Positions 53,798 to 63,327 are shown, numbered from the stretch's first letter. The stretch is 64,000 nt of DNA from Lutibacter profundi (GCF_001543325.1 NZ_CP013355.1:372001-436000), one strand, 5' to 3'. Made by a program: numbers and translations. Notes: generated from the letters alone by a model not told the origin.

Positions 53798-55030
53798 TTA
53801 CTTAGCTCTTTCAGTAGTAATTTGTGCAATTTTAACAATTACATCAGTCGCCAATTGCATAGATTCAACGGCTACATATTCATATCTTCCGTGAAAATTA
53901 TGACCTCCAGCAAAAATATTTGGACAAGGTAAACCCTTGTATGATAACTGAGAACCATCGGTACCACCTCTAATTGCTTTAATTAGTGGCTTAATACCAA
54001 GTTGTTTCATAGCTTCTTCAGCAATATCAACAATATGCATCACAGGTTCTATTTTTTCACGCATATTGAAATACTGATCTTTAATCTCAACTTCTACAGT
54101 AGTACTCCCTATTTTTTTATTTAAATCATCAGCTACTTTTTGAAAGGTTTCTTTACGTTCTTGGAATAACTTTAAATCGTGATCTCTAATAATATATTGA
54201 AGTTCGGTTTTTTCAACTTCACCCTTCATAGCATATAGGTGATAAAAACCTTCGTAACCTTCCGTTTTTTCGGGAACTTCATCTTTTGGTAGTGCTGCAA
54301 TAAAATCGTTAGCGATTAACATAGAGTTAATCATTTTTCCTTTCGCATAGCCAGGATGCACAATTTTACCATTAATTGTAACTTTTGCTCCAGCAGCATT
54401 AAAATTTTCGTATTCTAATTCTCCAACTTGACTTCCATCCATTGTGTAGGCCCAATCTGCACCAAATTTTTTAACATCAAACATTCCTGCTCCTTTACCC
54501 ACCTCTTCATCTGGAGTAAAAGCTACTCTAATTTTACCATGTTTAATTTCAGGGTGCTTAATTAAATATTCCATGGCTGTTACTATTTCAGCAATTCCAG
54601 CTTTATCATCGGCCCCTAATAGGGTAGTGCCGTCAGTGGTTATTAATGTTTTTCCTTTGTATAGTAGTAAATCTTCAAAATAACTTGGAGAAAGAATAAT
54701 ATTTTTTTCTTTATTTAAAATAATGTCTTCACCATTGTAATTGGGATGAAATTGAGGGTTTACGTTAGTGCCTGAATAATCTGGACTAGTATCAATATGT
54801 GAGATAAAACCAATGGTTGGAACTTTGAAATCTACATTTGAAGGTAGTGTAGCCATTACATAACAATTATCATCTAATGTTACATTTTGCATCCCAATTT
54901 CTTGCAGTTCATCAACTAAAATACGTGCTAAATCCCATTGTTTTTCAGTACTTGGAAATGCTGAATTTTCAGGGTCTGACTGAGTGTCTATAGTAATATA
55001 CTTAACGAATCGATCTGTTATATTTTGCAT
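53798..55030 (-). CDS. pepT: Peptidase T (tripeptide aminopeptidase, M20B)
   Basis: The 410-residue protein has M20 metal-site motifs: [63 protein letters not shown] and the C-terminal [31 protein letters not shown] (shown here by positions about 356-386). PepT removes N-terminal residues from tripeptides in the cytoplasm. It has its own -7 box and terminator. Confidence 0.95.
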   Translation of the reverse strand: MQNITDRFVKYITIDTQSDPENSAFPSTEKQWDLARILVDELQEIGMQNVTLDDNCYVMATLPSNVDFKVPTIGFISHIDTSPDYSGTNVNPQFHPNYNGEDIILNKEKNIILSPSYFEDLLLYKGKTLITTDGTTLLGADDKAGIAEIVTAMEYLIKHPEIKHGKIRVAFTPDEEVGKGAGMFDVKKFGADWAYTMDGSQVGELEYENFNAAGAKVTINGKIVHPGYAKGKMINSMLIANDFIAALPKDEVPEKTEGYEGFYHLYAMKGEVEKTELQYIIRDHDLKLFQERKETFQKVADDLNKKIGSTTVEVEIKDQYFNMREKIEPVMHIVDIAEEAMKQLGIKPLIKAIRGGTDGSQLSYKGLPCPNIFAGGHNFHGRYEYVAVESMQLATDVIVKIAQITTERAK

Positions 55031-55046
55031 TTTTTTATATTTTTAT

Positions 55047-55054
55047 CAAAAGTA
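55047..55054 (-). promoter_or_regulatory. -7 box of pepT
   Basis: On the minus strand it reads TACTTTTG, matching TAnnTTTG, 16 bases before the start. Confidence 0.55.
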
Positions 55055-55092
55055 AGAATAAGACAAAGGTTTTACAATCTAATTGTCATAAA

Positions 55093-55650
55093 TTATTGTA
55101 AAAATTCTACTTTTTCTATAAGTGAAATAGTTTCGCAAATACGCTCATTTATATCAGTATCTCCATAAATTTCAGAATAAACGTTAAAATAGGTGTTTTC
55201 TGAACGTTTGGTAGTTAAATTAAATTGATGATAACTAAATCCGTTTTTCACTCCCTTTGCAACATACCAGTAGGTTGGTTTAGATTGGTATGGTTGATTT
55301 CCAGAGTCAATTATTTGTAAATTATTTTTTTTTAAGATGGAATCAACTCTCCTATAAAAAAGGGAATCAATATTTAATATTCCCGTACTAAATGAAGCAA
55401 CTAGTATTAACGATTTTGTAAGTTGTTTTGTAGTGTCAGCAGTAAATATTTCAGATTCAAAATTGTTATAATATAATTTTGTTTTCCAGTTAGTTATTAT
55501 ATCTAATTTAAAGTTTTTCTTAAAGTCGTATACTGATAAGGTTTTTTCTGATTTATTAACCGGACAATTGTATTTTTTGCTTAATTCAGATGGATTATTA
55601 CAACTAATAAGTTGTGCACAGAATACAATTAAAATAATTTTTCTTTTCAT
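55093..55650 (-). CDS. Lipoprotein of unknown function
   Basis: The 185-residue protein has a lipoprotein signal peptide (AQLISC, Cys17). The body (KKNFKLDIITNWKTKLYYNNFESEIFTAD by start near 49; KPTYWYVAKGVKNGFSYHQFNLTT) resembles a small PsbP/MOG1-like mixed alpha-beta domain, but I cannot name a family. It starts two bases after the stop of the beta-propeller lipoprotein gene, so the two are co-transcribed. Confidence 0.7.
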   Translation of the reverse strand: MKRKIILIVFCAQLISCNNPSELSKKYNCPVNKSEKTLSVYDFKKNFKLDIITNWKTKLYYNNFESEIFTADTTKQLTKSLILVASFSTGILNIDSLFYRRVDSILKKNNLQIIDSGNQPYQSKPTYWYVAKGVKNGFSYHQFNLTTKRSENTYFNVYSEIYGDTDINERICETISLIEKVEFLQ

Positions 55651-55652
55651 TT

Positions 55653-56696
55653 TTAAAAATTAAGAATATTCATTTTTGCAATTTTATTGTTTCCTGAAAG
55701 CCAAGCTGTTTTTCTTGAGACAAATCTAATGGCATAAAAACCTTTGTCACTAATTTTCTCCCAATTTCTTCCTGAATTTTTAGAATAAAATATACCGTTG
55801 GTTGATACCGCAACAACTTCTTTCCCCTGTGTGTTTGGTATGTATTGTACACAACTTACGTATTTGGGTGCTTTATTTTCTGATACCAACTCCCACGTTT
55901 TACCTCCATCAAAAGTAAGTGCTTTATTTGCGTAATTTCCAAATTTATCTGTATAATCTCCGCCACAAATAATGCCTTGTTTTTCATTATAGAAATCTAC
56001 GGAGTAAATGCCTGTTGTACTTTTCCCTTGAATGATGGGTGTGTTATAAACTTCCCATGTTAAACCCATGTCTGGTGTGTGAAAAATACGTGATTTTAAG
56101 CCACCAGTTACTATCCAAGCTTTTTTACCAATAATAGCAATATTAGTGTTACTTGCAGCAAAAGCAGCTTCTCCTTTATTAACTTTGGGTAAAAAATCAC
56201 AATTTATTTTATTCCAAGTGTTTCCTCCATCACGTGTGATTAATATGGATAAACAATCATCTGTTGGGTCACCAATTGCAATTCCATTTATACTATCGAA
56301 GAATTTTATGCAGTCGTAAAAAACTTTTTCATGCTCTTCTTTATATACAACAACTGCTTTATTATTCTTCACTTTATAAAGTAGTGCTGGGTTCCCAATG
56401 CTTAGTGCATATATTCCTTTATTGGTGTATGCCAATGACCTAAAGTGAGGTACAATAGTATCTGTAACTATTTTTTTAACGACTTTAAATTTACCTGAAT
56501 TGGTAATTATACCAATGTCGCCTATAGATCCAGCATACACAATAGATGAGTCATTTATAATTTCAATAGCCCTAATGCTACTACTGTCTAATTTAATATT
56601 TTTTATTGAAATTTTAATAGTTTCTCTAGCTTTGTATTCTTTTTTACAGGTGCTAAAAAAGATTAAAATTAAGAAGAGTAATACTTTGTTTTTCAT
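55653..56696 (-). CDS. YCF48/BNR-repeat beta-propeller lipoprotein
   Basis: The 347-residue protein has a lipoprotein signal (LIFFSTC, Cys about 18) and repeated beta-propeller blades with the signatures SRDGGNTWNKI-like (ITRDGGNTWNKINCDF), HTPDMGLTWEVY, TFDGGKTWELV and SKNSGRNWEKI. This is the YCF48/BNR-repeat architecture; annotation pipelines often label such flavobacterial proteins oxidoreductase, which the sequence does not support. The start at 56696 is preferred because a longer frame to 56765 begins inside the 135-bp repeat. Confidence 0.82.
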   Translation of the reverse strand: MKNKVLLFLILIFFSTCKKEYKARETIKISIKNIKLDSSSIRAIEIINDSSIVYAGSIGDIGIITNSGKFKVVKKIVTDTIVPHFRSLAYTNKGIYALSIGNPALLYKVKNNKAVVVYKEEHEKVFYDCIKFFDSINGIAIGDPTDDCLSILITRDGGNTWNKINCDFLPKVNKGEAAFAASNTNIAIIGKKAWIVTGGLKSRIFHTPDMGLTWEVYNTPIIQGKSTTGIYSVDFYNEKQGIICGGDYTDKFGNYANKALTFDGGKTWELVSENKAPKYVSCVQYIPNTQGKEVVAVSTNGIFYSKNSGRNWEKISDKGFYAIRFVSRKTAWLSGNNKIAKMNILNF

Positions 56697-56741
56697 ATTA
56701 CTAACAAATATAATTAAAATAAAAGTATGATGTAAAACAAA

Positions 56742-56876
56742 AAGAGGCTGTCTAAAAAGTGTCATTCTGAATGTAAATGAAGAATCTCCTTGAAATTAAA
56801 CACCTATATATCAAGATGTTGAGATTTTTCACTTTGTTCAAAATGACAAGTATAATTGCTTTTCAGACAGCCTCTT
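56742..56876. repeat. 135-bp dispersed repeat with terminal inverted repeats, copy 2
   Basis: Same length as copy 1 and about 95% identical to its reverse complement; ends AAGAGGCTGTCT and AGACAGCCTCTT. It lies between the propeller lipoprotein start and the S41 peptidase stop and has no coding capacity. Possible target duplications are not clear because the flanks are A/T-rich. Confidence 0.9.
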
Positions 56877-56901
56877 TTAAAATTTGGGTTTTATTAATAA
56901 A

Positions 56902-58380
56902 TTATTTATTGATAAAAAAATCGTCACTAATATACATTTCTTTTTCAAATCTAGTTTCAAGTTCAAGCACATCAAATTTTTCTAGATTATTGTATTTAAA
57001 TGTACTTACATTTTTTGAAGTAAGTCCCCTAATATCATCAAGTGCTGCTTTAAGTACTACTTCATTTTCATCTCCAAAAGGTAAAATAGCATTCCAAAAC
57101 TGATATTCTTTCACTTCAATATCAGGTGTAAATCCTTGTGTGTAATCACTTTCACCATTCTTGTTATATATTTGAAAAACAATAGGTTGCATAGCATTTA
57201 GGTGGGTTGTTTTTGCTGAAGATTGACTCAGAAAATCTGTAGCAGGAGAGTCGTACAACGTAATTGAACCAACATTTTTACCATAAGTAGTGGTGCCAAT
57301 TACTTTAACAGGAATATACGATTTTAAACCATTGATAATCATTTCACTTGCTGAAGCTGTACTACCTGAAGTTAAAACATACAATTTTGAAATATCACTT
57401 AATCGGTTTATAGCCTCTTCAGTTGTTTTATTACCATTTACATCGTAAACATTCAATGTATTTTGAAAGTTATAAGAACTATTTTGATTGCTATGTTTTG
57501 GGTTAAATTTTAAAGTTGCGAATATATCCGTATTTGCGTTGCTGTATATCATACTTGCCAAGTAAGCAGACGACAAAACAGATCCTCCGCCATTTAACCT
57601 TAAATCTAAAATTAGTTCATTTACTCCTTCACCTTTAAAATAGCTAAAAGCAGCGTTTAATTCATCGTTATATGAAGATCTAAACCCATTGTAAACTAAA
57701 TATCCAACTTTTCTACCGTTAATATCATTAAAAACTTTTTTTAAGTAAATAGGGTTGTCAGAAACTTCAACTGCCGTAATTGTTTTATCTTCAATAGGGG
57801 TAAGTACACCTCCATTTTCAGAAACAAAAGATAACGTAATTGTTTCATTTGAAAGTTTGCTAACAGTATTGCTGTAATTACTTTCATTTAAAACGATACC
57901 GTCAATGGCATTTATAATATCTCCTCTTTTTATTCCTGCAATAGCTGCAGGCGAGTTAAGAGCCACATACCTAACATAAAATATAATATCATTATTGTCA
58001 TTTATCAATACAGCTTGTAATCGAAATCCAAATGATAATGAAATTCCTTGAAATGATTTCTGTAGTTCAATATAGTCTTCAACAAACCATGAAAACCTAT
58101 CCGTATTTCCTTTATCAAATAACAGGCTTTCAAATAAGGTTTCTGGATCTGCAAATCCATCCAAATAATTAGTATAACTCTCTTGGTTATCATCTTTAGA
58201 ATCTGCTAAATTTGGCACATTTGCTTGCCAGTTGTACCATGAATTCATTCCTTTCCATACAAAATCTTGAATTTCAATGTTTTGAGGAATAGGTATAACA
58301 ATATCATCTTTTTTGCTGCAACTAACTGATATAGCAATAATTAACAGTGTAGCTGCTATAAAATTGGGGATTCTTTTCAT
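56902..58380 (-). CDS. S41-family C-terminal processing peptidase, lipoprotein
   Basis: The 492-residue protein has a lipoprotein signal peptide (IAISVSC, Cys about 21), a helical N-terminal part (WKGMNSWYNWQANVP), a PDZ domain (SPAAIAGIKRGDIINAIDG, about 143-161) and the S41 catalytic domain: ELILDLRLNGGGSVLSSAYLAS, catalytic Ser in TSGSTASASEMI and Lys in TTYGKNVG. It is a tail-specific type protease at the cell envelope. It is divergent from the ECF sigma operon. Confidence 0.92.
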   Translation of the reverse strand: MKRIPNFIAATLLIIAISVSCSKKDDIVIPIPQNIEIQDFVWKGMNSWYNWQANVPNLADSKDDNQESYTNYLDGFADPETLFESLLFDKGNTDRFSWFVEDYIELQKSFQGISLSFGFRLQAVLINDNNDIIFYVRYVALNSPAAIAGIKRGDIINAIDGIVLNESNYSNTVSKLSNETITLSFVSENGGVLTPIEDKTITAVEVSDNPIYLKKVFNDINGRKVGYLVYNGFRSSYNDELNAAFSYFKGEGVNELILDLRLNGGGSVLSSAYLASMIYSNANTDIFATLKFNPKHSNQNSSYNFQNTLNVYDVNGNKTTEEAINRLSDISKLYVLTSGSTASASEMIINGLKSYIPVKVIGTTTYGKNVGSITLYDSPATDFLSQSSAKTTHLNAMQPIVFQIYNKNGESDYTQGFTPDIEVKEYQFWNAILPFGDENEVVLKAALDDIRGLTSKNVSTFKYNNLEKFDVLELETRFEKEMYISDDFFINK

Positions 58381-58449
58381 TTTTTAAAATTTATCTTTTT
58401 ATGATTATAAGTCGCAATATATTAATTTTTATTACAAAATTTAGGACTC

Positions 58450-58489
58450 CTGTTACAAAAACGTAACTTGCTCGTCATAATTGTAACAG
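58450..58489. promoter_or_regulatory. GTAAC repeats and dyad in the sigma/S41 divergent region
   Basis: CTGTTAC (58450-58456) and GTAACAG (58483-58489) are inverted repeats, with a further GTAAC at 58463, exactly 20 bp before that of the right arm, and CGTC between. GTAAC/CGTC resemble ECF sigma -35/-10 elements, so autoregulated promoters for one or both divergent genes are plausible. Confidence 0.4.
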
Positions 58490-58523
58490 CATCAAAAAAA
58501 ATGTTGTTAAACCAAACTTTAAA

Positions 58524-59033
58524 ATGAAGCAGTCTGAGTTTTTAAAAACGGTAATGCCTTTTAAAGATAAAGTTTTTCGAGTGGCGAAAAGACTTTTGGT
58601 ATCTACAGAAGAAGCAGAAGACGCTACTCAGGAACTTTTTTTTAAGTTATGGAAAAACAAATCGAAATTAAAAGACTATAAAAGTATTGAGGCATTTGCT
58701 ATGACAATGACTAAAAATTATTGTTTTGATCGTTTAAAATCAAAGCAAGCTAATAATTTAAAATTAATACATAGTAACTATAAAGAGAATGGAACGTCTT
58801 TAAATAGACAAATAGAACTAAATGATAGTGTAAGTAAGGTTCATGAATTAATACAGAATTTGCCTGAGCAACAAAAATTAATAATACAACTCAGAGATAT
58901 TGAACAATATGAATTTGAAGAAATTGCGGAAATGTTAAATTTAAAGCCAACAGCAATTAGAGTTTCATTATCTAGAGCACGAAAAACAATAAGAGAACAA
59001 TTAATAAAACAACATAATTATGGAATTAGCTAA
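58524..59033 (+). CDS. ECF RNA polymerase sigma factor
   Basis: The 169-residue protein has sigma region 2 (VMPFKDKVFRVAKRLLVSTEEAEDATQELFFKLWKN, about 10-45) and region 4 (IQNLPEQQKLIIQLRDIEQYEFEEIAEMLNLKPTAIRVSLSRARKTIREQL, about 111-161) without regions 1 and 3, typical of ECF sigma factors. It overlaps the next gene by 14 bases. In this four-gene unit it probably reads its own promoter, with the following single-pass protein as its likely anti-sigma factor. Confidence 0.93.
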   Translation: MKQSEFLKTVMPFKDKVFRVAKRLLVSTEEAEDATQELFFKLWKNKSKLKDYKSIEAFAMTMTKNYCFDRLKSKQANNLKLIHSNYKENGTSLNRQIELNDSVSKVHELIQNLPEQQKLIIQLRDIEQYEFEEIAEMLNLKPTAIRVSLSRARKTIREQLIKQHNYGIS

Positions 59034-59442
59034 CATAGAAAGGTTGTTAGAAAAATATCTAAATGCAGAAACCACATTAAATGAAGAAAAGGAGTTAAAA
59101 AACTACTTTTCTGGAGATAATGTAGCACCACATTTAGAAGAATACCGAGTATTATTCGAATATTTTTCAACTAGTAAAAATGAGCGCTTTACAAAAACCA
59201 TCCAATTAAACAGTAAAAAGAAGCATTGGAAATGGCTTTCGGTAGCAGCCTCAATAATATTGCTGGTAAGCGTTTATACTGGTTATGAAAAAAATCAGGA
59301 AAGAAAAGCTGAAAAAATATACAAAGAAACTCAATTTGCTCTTGAAATACTTGCTTCTAACCTAAACAAAGGAACAGTTGCAGTGGCCCAATTGAAAGAG
59401 TTTGAAAAAGCAAAAAATAAAATTTTTAAACAACCTAAATGA
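59020..59442 (+). CDS. Single-pass membrane protein, probable anti-sigma factor
   Basis: The 140-residue protein has a cytoplasmic N-terminal half (IERLLEKYLNAETTLNEEKELKNYFSGDNV), one membrane helix (about 70-88, WLSVAASIILLVSVYTGY) and a periplasmic helical tail. No zinc-binding HxxxCxxC is present, but size, topology and the 14-base overlap with the sigma gene point to an anti-sigma role. The stop overlaps the next start (ATGA). Confidence 0.72.
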   Translation: MELANIERLLEKYLNAETTLNEEKELKNYFSGDNVAPHLEEYRVLFEYFSTSKNERFTKTIQLNSKKKHWKWLSVAASIILLVSVYTGYEKNQERKAEKIYKETQFALEILASNLNKGTVAVAQLKEFEKAKNKIFKQPK

Positions 59443-59969
59443 AACAAAAAATGAAAAAAATAATAACACTAATTGCTCTTGTAATTTTACCTTTTGTAAA
59501 TTATGCACAGAGTTCAATTTTCGATAAATTTGAAGATATGGATGATGTATCATCTGTAATTGTAAATAAAGAAGCCTTTAAAATGGCTAGTAAATTTGGA
59601 GGAAATAGCCCTGAAGCAAAAGAATATGTGGATATGGTTAAAAATTTAGAATCGTTAAAAGTATTTAGCACAGAAAGTGTTGAAATTGCAAAACAAATGA
59701 GCAATATTGTATCTAAATATTTAAAATCTGCAAAATTGACTGAATTAATGCGTATTAAAGATGATGAAGCTCATGTAAAAATTTATATACGACAAGGAAA
59801 AGATGAAAATCACGTAAGTGAATTGTTAATGTTTGTGAGTAACTTAAAAAATAAATCGAATCAAGAAGCTGTGATACTTTCATTGACTGGAGAGATTGAT
59901 TTAAACAAAATTTCAGAGTTAACAAATAATTATATTCCAGAAAGTGGTAAAAAACTTAAAAAACAATAA
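59439..59969 (+). CDS. DUF4252 domain protein, exported (first copy)
   Basis: The 176-residue protein has a signal peptide (about 1-24, NYAQS) and a DUF4252-like body: SIFDKFEDMDDVSSVIVNKEAFKMA, YVDMVKNLESLKVFSTES, LMRIKDDEAHVKIYIRQG and AVILSLTGEIDLNKISELT. No lipobox is seen. DUF4252 proteins occur in pairs behind ECF sigma genes in Bacteroidota; their function is unknown. The start is set by the ATGA overlap with the upstream gene. Confidence 0.82.
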   Translation: MKQKMKKIITLIALVILPFVNYAQSSIFDKFEDMDDVSSVIVNKEAFKMASKFGGNSPEAKEYVDMVKNLESLKVFSTESVEIAKQMSNIVSKYLKSAKLTELMRIKDDEAHVKIYIRQGKDENHVSELLMFVSNLKNKSNQEAVILSLTGEIDLNKISELTNNYIPESGKKLKKQ

Positions 59970-59970
59970 A

Positions 59971-60516
59971 ATGAAATTATTTATAAAAATAACGGGATTT
60001 ATAGTAGTAGCCTTTTTAATAATTTCATGTGATACCAACCCTTCACTTCAAAAATATTATGTTAACAGTAAAGAAAATAACGAGTTTATTTCTATTGATT
60101 TACCATCGAGTATTTTAGAACTAAAAGATAACAATATTTCTGAAGATATTAAAAACACCTTGTCAACAATAAAAAAAGTTAATTTTTTAGCATTGCAGTT
60201 AAGTGATACAAATAAAGAATTGTACACCTCTGAAAAACAGAAAGTTAAAGATATTCTTAAAAATCCAAAATACAAACAGCTAGTTCGTATGAAGATGGGT
60301 AAAACGAGTATTTTAGTTAATTTATTAGGTGAGGAAGATGCTATTGACGAGGTTATTGTTTTTGCTTCAGATAATGAAAAAGGGTTTGCAATAGTTAGAG
60401 TTTTAGGAGAAAATATGAATCCGTCAAATATTTTAAAACTAACACAGGAAATAAAAATGGATGGAGATTCTGAGCAATTGAAACAACTTGGAGGATTGCT
60501 AAGTAGCCTTAAATAA
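59971..60516 (+). CDS. DUF4252 domain lipoprotein (second copy)
   Basis: The 181-residue protein has a lipoprotein signal peptide (FLIISC, Cys about 19) and the same body plan as its neighbour (FISIDLPSSIL, KVNFLALQLSD, LVRMKMGKTSILVNLLGEEDAIDEVIVFASDNEKGFAIVRVLGENMNPSNILKLT by position about 105-160). The two copies are diverged duplicates: one soluble or surface-exported, one lipid-anchored. The start is chosen at the ATG two bases after the upstream stop. Confidence 0.82.
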   Translation: MKLFIKITGFIVVAFLIISCDTNPSLQKYYVNSKENNEFISIDLPSSILELKDNNISEDIKNTLSTIKKVNFLALQLSDTNKELYTSEKQKVKDILKNPKYKQLVRMKMGKTSILVNLLGEEDAIDEVIVFASDNEKGFAIVRVLGENMNPSNILKLTQEIKMDGDSEQLKQLGGLLSSLK

Positions 60517-60533
60517 CCTTTTTTAAATACAAA

Positions 60534-60567
60534 AACACAAGCCATACTATGAAAAGTATGGCTTTTT
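60534..60567 (+). terminator. Terminator after the sigma/DUF4252 unit
   Basis: GCCATACT pairs with AGTATGGC (60541-60548 with 60555-60562), followed by TTTTT, 24 bases past the last stop. Confidence 0.85.
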
Positions 60568-60602
60568 AACAGCCCATTAACTCTTGAAAGCAATTAAAAT
60601 AG

Positions 60603-60610
60603 TATTTTTG
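60603..60610 (+). promoter_or_regulatory. -7 box (TATTTTTG) of the M1 peptidase gene
   Basis: It matches TAnnTTTG with TTG 16 bases upstream (60584) and lies 24 bases before the ATG. Confidence 0.65.
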
Positions 60611-60634
60611 AAATCTTAAAATAAATAATTACGA

Positions 60635-63070
60635 ATGAAAAATTTATTACTTACACTAATTTTGTTGTTTTCAGTACTCTTAACCGCTCAAGAAAAAGAA
60701 TACAGAGGAGAAAGAGAAAAAATTAATGATTTAGTACATACAAAACTAAAAGTAAATTTTAATTTTGAAAAAAGTCAAATGAATGGAGAAGCTTGGATTA
60801 CGTTAAGCCCTCATTTTTACCCAACAAATAAGCTGGTTTTAGATGCAAAGTCTTTTAAAATTTATGAAGTAAAAATTAATAACAGGAATGCTCCATATAA
60901 TTATTCGAATGATGAATTAACAATAGAGTTGGGTAAAACATATAAAAAAGAAGAAAATTACACTGTTTATATAAAGTATACAGCAAAGCCTGAAGAAGTT
61001 AGACAAAAGGGAAGTAATACTATTAAAGAAGCTAAAGGATTGTATTTTATTGATCCAAAAGATGAAGACCCTGAAAAGCCAACTCAAATTTGGACACAAG
61101 GCGAAACTGAGTCAAGCAGTTGTTGGTTTCCTACTATAGACTCACCTAACCAAAAAACTACAGAAGAGATTTATATGACGGTTCCAAACAAATTTGTAAC
61201 ACTATCAAACGGAGAATTAATAAGCCAAACCTCAAATGCTGATGGTACAAGAACCGATTATTGGAAAATGGATAAAAAACATGCTCCATACTTGTTTTTT
61301 ATGGGAGTAGGAGAATTTAGTATTGTAAAAGATACCTGGAATGGTATTGAAGTAAATTATTATGTTGAAAAGGAATATGAATCTGTTGCTAAAGATATTT
61401 TTGGAAAAACTCCTGAAATGATGACGTTTTTTTCAACAATTACAGGAGTGCCATATCAATGGAATAAATATAGCCAAATAGTTGTTAGAGATTATGTAAG
61501 TGGAGCAATGGAAAATACGACTGCAGTTGTACATGGAGAAGCAGCACAACAAAAAAAAGGACAATTAATTGATGAAAATATTTGGGAAGAAACTATTGCC
61601 CATGAATTATTTCACCATTGGTTTGGTGACTTAGTAACTGCTGAAAGCTGGTCAAATTTAACAGTAAATGAATCTTTTGCCACTTATAGTGTTTATTTGT
61701 GGTATGAACATAAATACGGAAAAGATAAAGCAAATGCTCATATGTATAATGATGTACAAACGTATTTACAAAGTCAAAGTGAAGATAAAAAACTAGTCAG
61801 ATTCTATTATGAAAATAGAGAAGATATGTTTGATACTGTTAGTTATCATAAAGGGAATGCAATACTACATATGTTGCGTGATGTTTTAGGGGATGAAGCC
61901 TTTTTTGCAGGGATGAAAAACTACTTAATTGAGCATAAATTTGGGACCGCAGAAGCACAAGAGCTCCGTTTATCTTTTGAAGAAGTTAGTGGAAAAGATT
62001 TAAATTGGTTTTTTAACCAATGGTATTATGGAGATGGCCACATAAGGTTAAGTGTAACGTATGATTACAATACCATAATCAATACTGTGACGGTTAACAT
62101 TAATCAGCAAGGGAAAACATTTAAATTTCCTCTAAGTATTGATATTTATGAAGGAAATAGTAAAACTAGGCATAACGTTTGGGTAGATAAAACTAGAAAT
62201 TCATTTACATTTCCTTTTAATAAACTCCCTAAACTAATTAATATAGATGCTAAACATGTGCTTTTAGCTGAAATAGATGATAAAAAAACGTTAGATAACT
62301 ATATATTTCAATATAAAAACGCGTCACATTATTTAGATAGGAGGTATGCTTTAGAAGAAATTGCCAAACACCAAGATAATAAAGAAGCATTTAATACTCT
62401 AATCAAAGCTATGAATGATTCGTACTATGAAATAAGAATTTTGGCACTAGAGAGTGTAGATTTGTTTCAGAAATATTATAAAAAGGAAGCGATTTCAAAA
62501 ATTGAAAATTTGGCAAAATTTGATAAAAAAACTTTGGTAAGAGCCGCTGCAATAGAAGTTTTAGGTAAATTAGTTGAAGTAAAGTATAAGTCTCTTTTTG
62601 AAAAAGGGATGAATAGTAAATCATACGCTATCTTAGGAAAATCATTATTTTCTTTATATCAAATAGATAGAGAAACCACATTGAAAAAAATTAATACCTT
62701 AAATAGTGATACTGAAAAACTTTTAGCTGAGGCAATTACCAATATTTATATTAATGAAAAAGATAAAACAAAATTACCTTTTATAGCAAACCATGTGTTA
62801 AGCGGTATGTTTTTATCTAACAATAAAAGAGTGCAACAGCTTTATTCTGAAGCGTTTAAATGGATTTCAGAAAGTGACAATAAAGAAGCAATAATAAACC
62901 TTACAAATGATTTTGTAAAATTAGGTAAACTGTATAAAAAATTCAATTTTGATAAAATGGCAATTAATATGCTGAATCAGTTGGTTTATACACAACAGCA
63001 ATCTAGCAATGAGAATAAAGAAGAATTGATATTAATTTTAAAAACAGGTATGGCTAAATTAATTGAATAA
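60635..63070 (+). CDS. Exported M1-family aminopeptidase
   Basis: The 811-residue protein has a signal peptide (about 1-19, LTAQ), an M1 N-terminal beta domain, the substrate-binding GAMEN motif (in DYVSGAMENTTAVV), the zinc site H323-E-x-x-H327 and Glu346 (HELFHHWFGDLVTAESWSN and NESFA), and a C-terminal alpha-solenoid of HEAT-like repeats (about 560-800). It removes N-terminal residues of peptides in the periplasm or outside. It is monocistronic with its own promoter. Confidence 0.94.
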   Translation: MKNLLLTLILLFSVLLTAQEKEYRGEREKINDLVHTKLKVNFNFEKSQMNGEAWITLSPHFYPTNKLVLDAKSFKIYEVKINNRNAPYNYSNDELTIELGKTYKKEENYTVYIKYTAKPEEVRQKGSNTIKEAKGLYFIDPKDEDPEKPTQIWTQGETESSSCWFPTIDSPNQKTTEEIYMTVPNKFVTLSNGELISQTSNADGTRTDYWKMDKKHAPYLFFMGVGEFSIVKDTWNGIEVNYYVEKEYESVAKDIFGKTPEMMTFFSTITGVPYQWNKYSQIVVRDYVSGAMENTTAVVHGEAAQQKKGQLIDENIWEETIAHELFHHWFGDLVTAESWSNLTVNESFATYSVYLWYEHKYGKDKANAHMYNDVQTYLQSQSEDKKLVRFYYENREDMFDTVSYHKGNAILHMLRDVLGDEAFFAGMKNYLIEHKFGTAEAQELRLSFEEVSGKDLNWFFNQWYYGDGHIRLSVTYDYNTIINTVTVNINQQGKTFKFPLSIDIYEGNSKTRHNVWVDKTRNSFTFPFNKLPKLINIDAKHVLLAEIDDKKTLDNYIFQYKNASHYLDRRYALEEIAKHQDNKEAFNTLIKAMNDSYYEIRILALESVDLFQKYYKKEAISKIENLAKFDKKTLVRAAAIEVLGKLVEVKYKSLFEKGMNSKSYAILGKSLFSLYQIDRETTLKKINTLNSDTEKLLAEAITNIYINEKDKTKLPFIANHVLSGMFLSNNKRVQQLYSEAFKWISESDNKEAIINLTNDFVKLGKLYKKFNFDKMAINMLNQLVYTQQQSSNENKEELILILKTGMAKLIE

Positions 63071-63299
63071 TTTACCTGTATAAATTTTACTTTTTTAAGT
63101 TCAACTGGTTTTTATAAGATTTGTGTAATTCTGTTTTTGACTAAAACATTCAGATAACTAACTCAATTTCTTTAATTGTTCAACCCCCAATTAATCGAGC
63201 GTTGTTTATAATAATTAGGATAATACCAATCAAGGTTTAAATTGAAAATCATTTAATTAATTTTTTCTTCTATTATTTACAATATTGAGAGTAATTTAT

Positions 63300-63327
63300 A
63301 ACAACCCAAAACCGGTAGAAGGTTGTT
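63300..63327 (-). terminator. Weak hairpin after the XRE regulator gene
   Basis: AACAACC (63300-63306) pairs with GGTTGTT (63321-63327) right at the gene's end, but no strong T-run follows. The rest of 63071-63299 shows nothing recognisable. Confidence 0.4.

Noticed and set aside
55653-56696. Oxidoreductase
   Set aside because: The sequence shows only beta-propeller (YCF48/BNR) blades and a lipoprotein signal; no cofactor-binding motif is seen.
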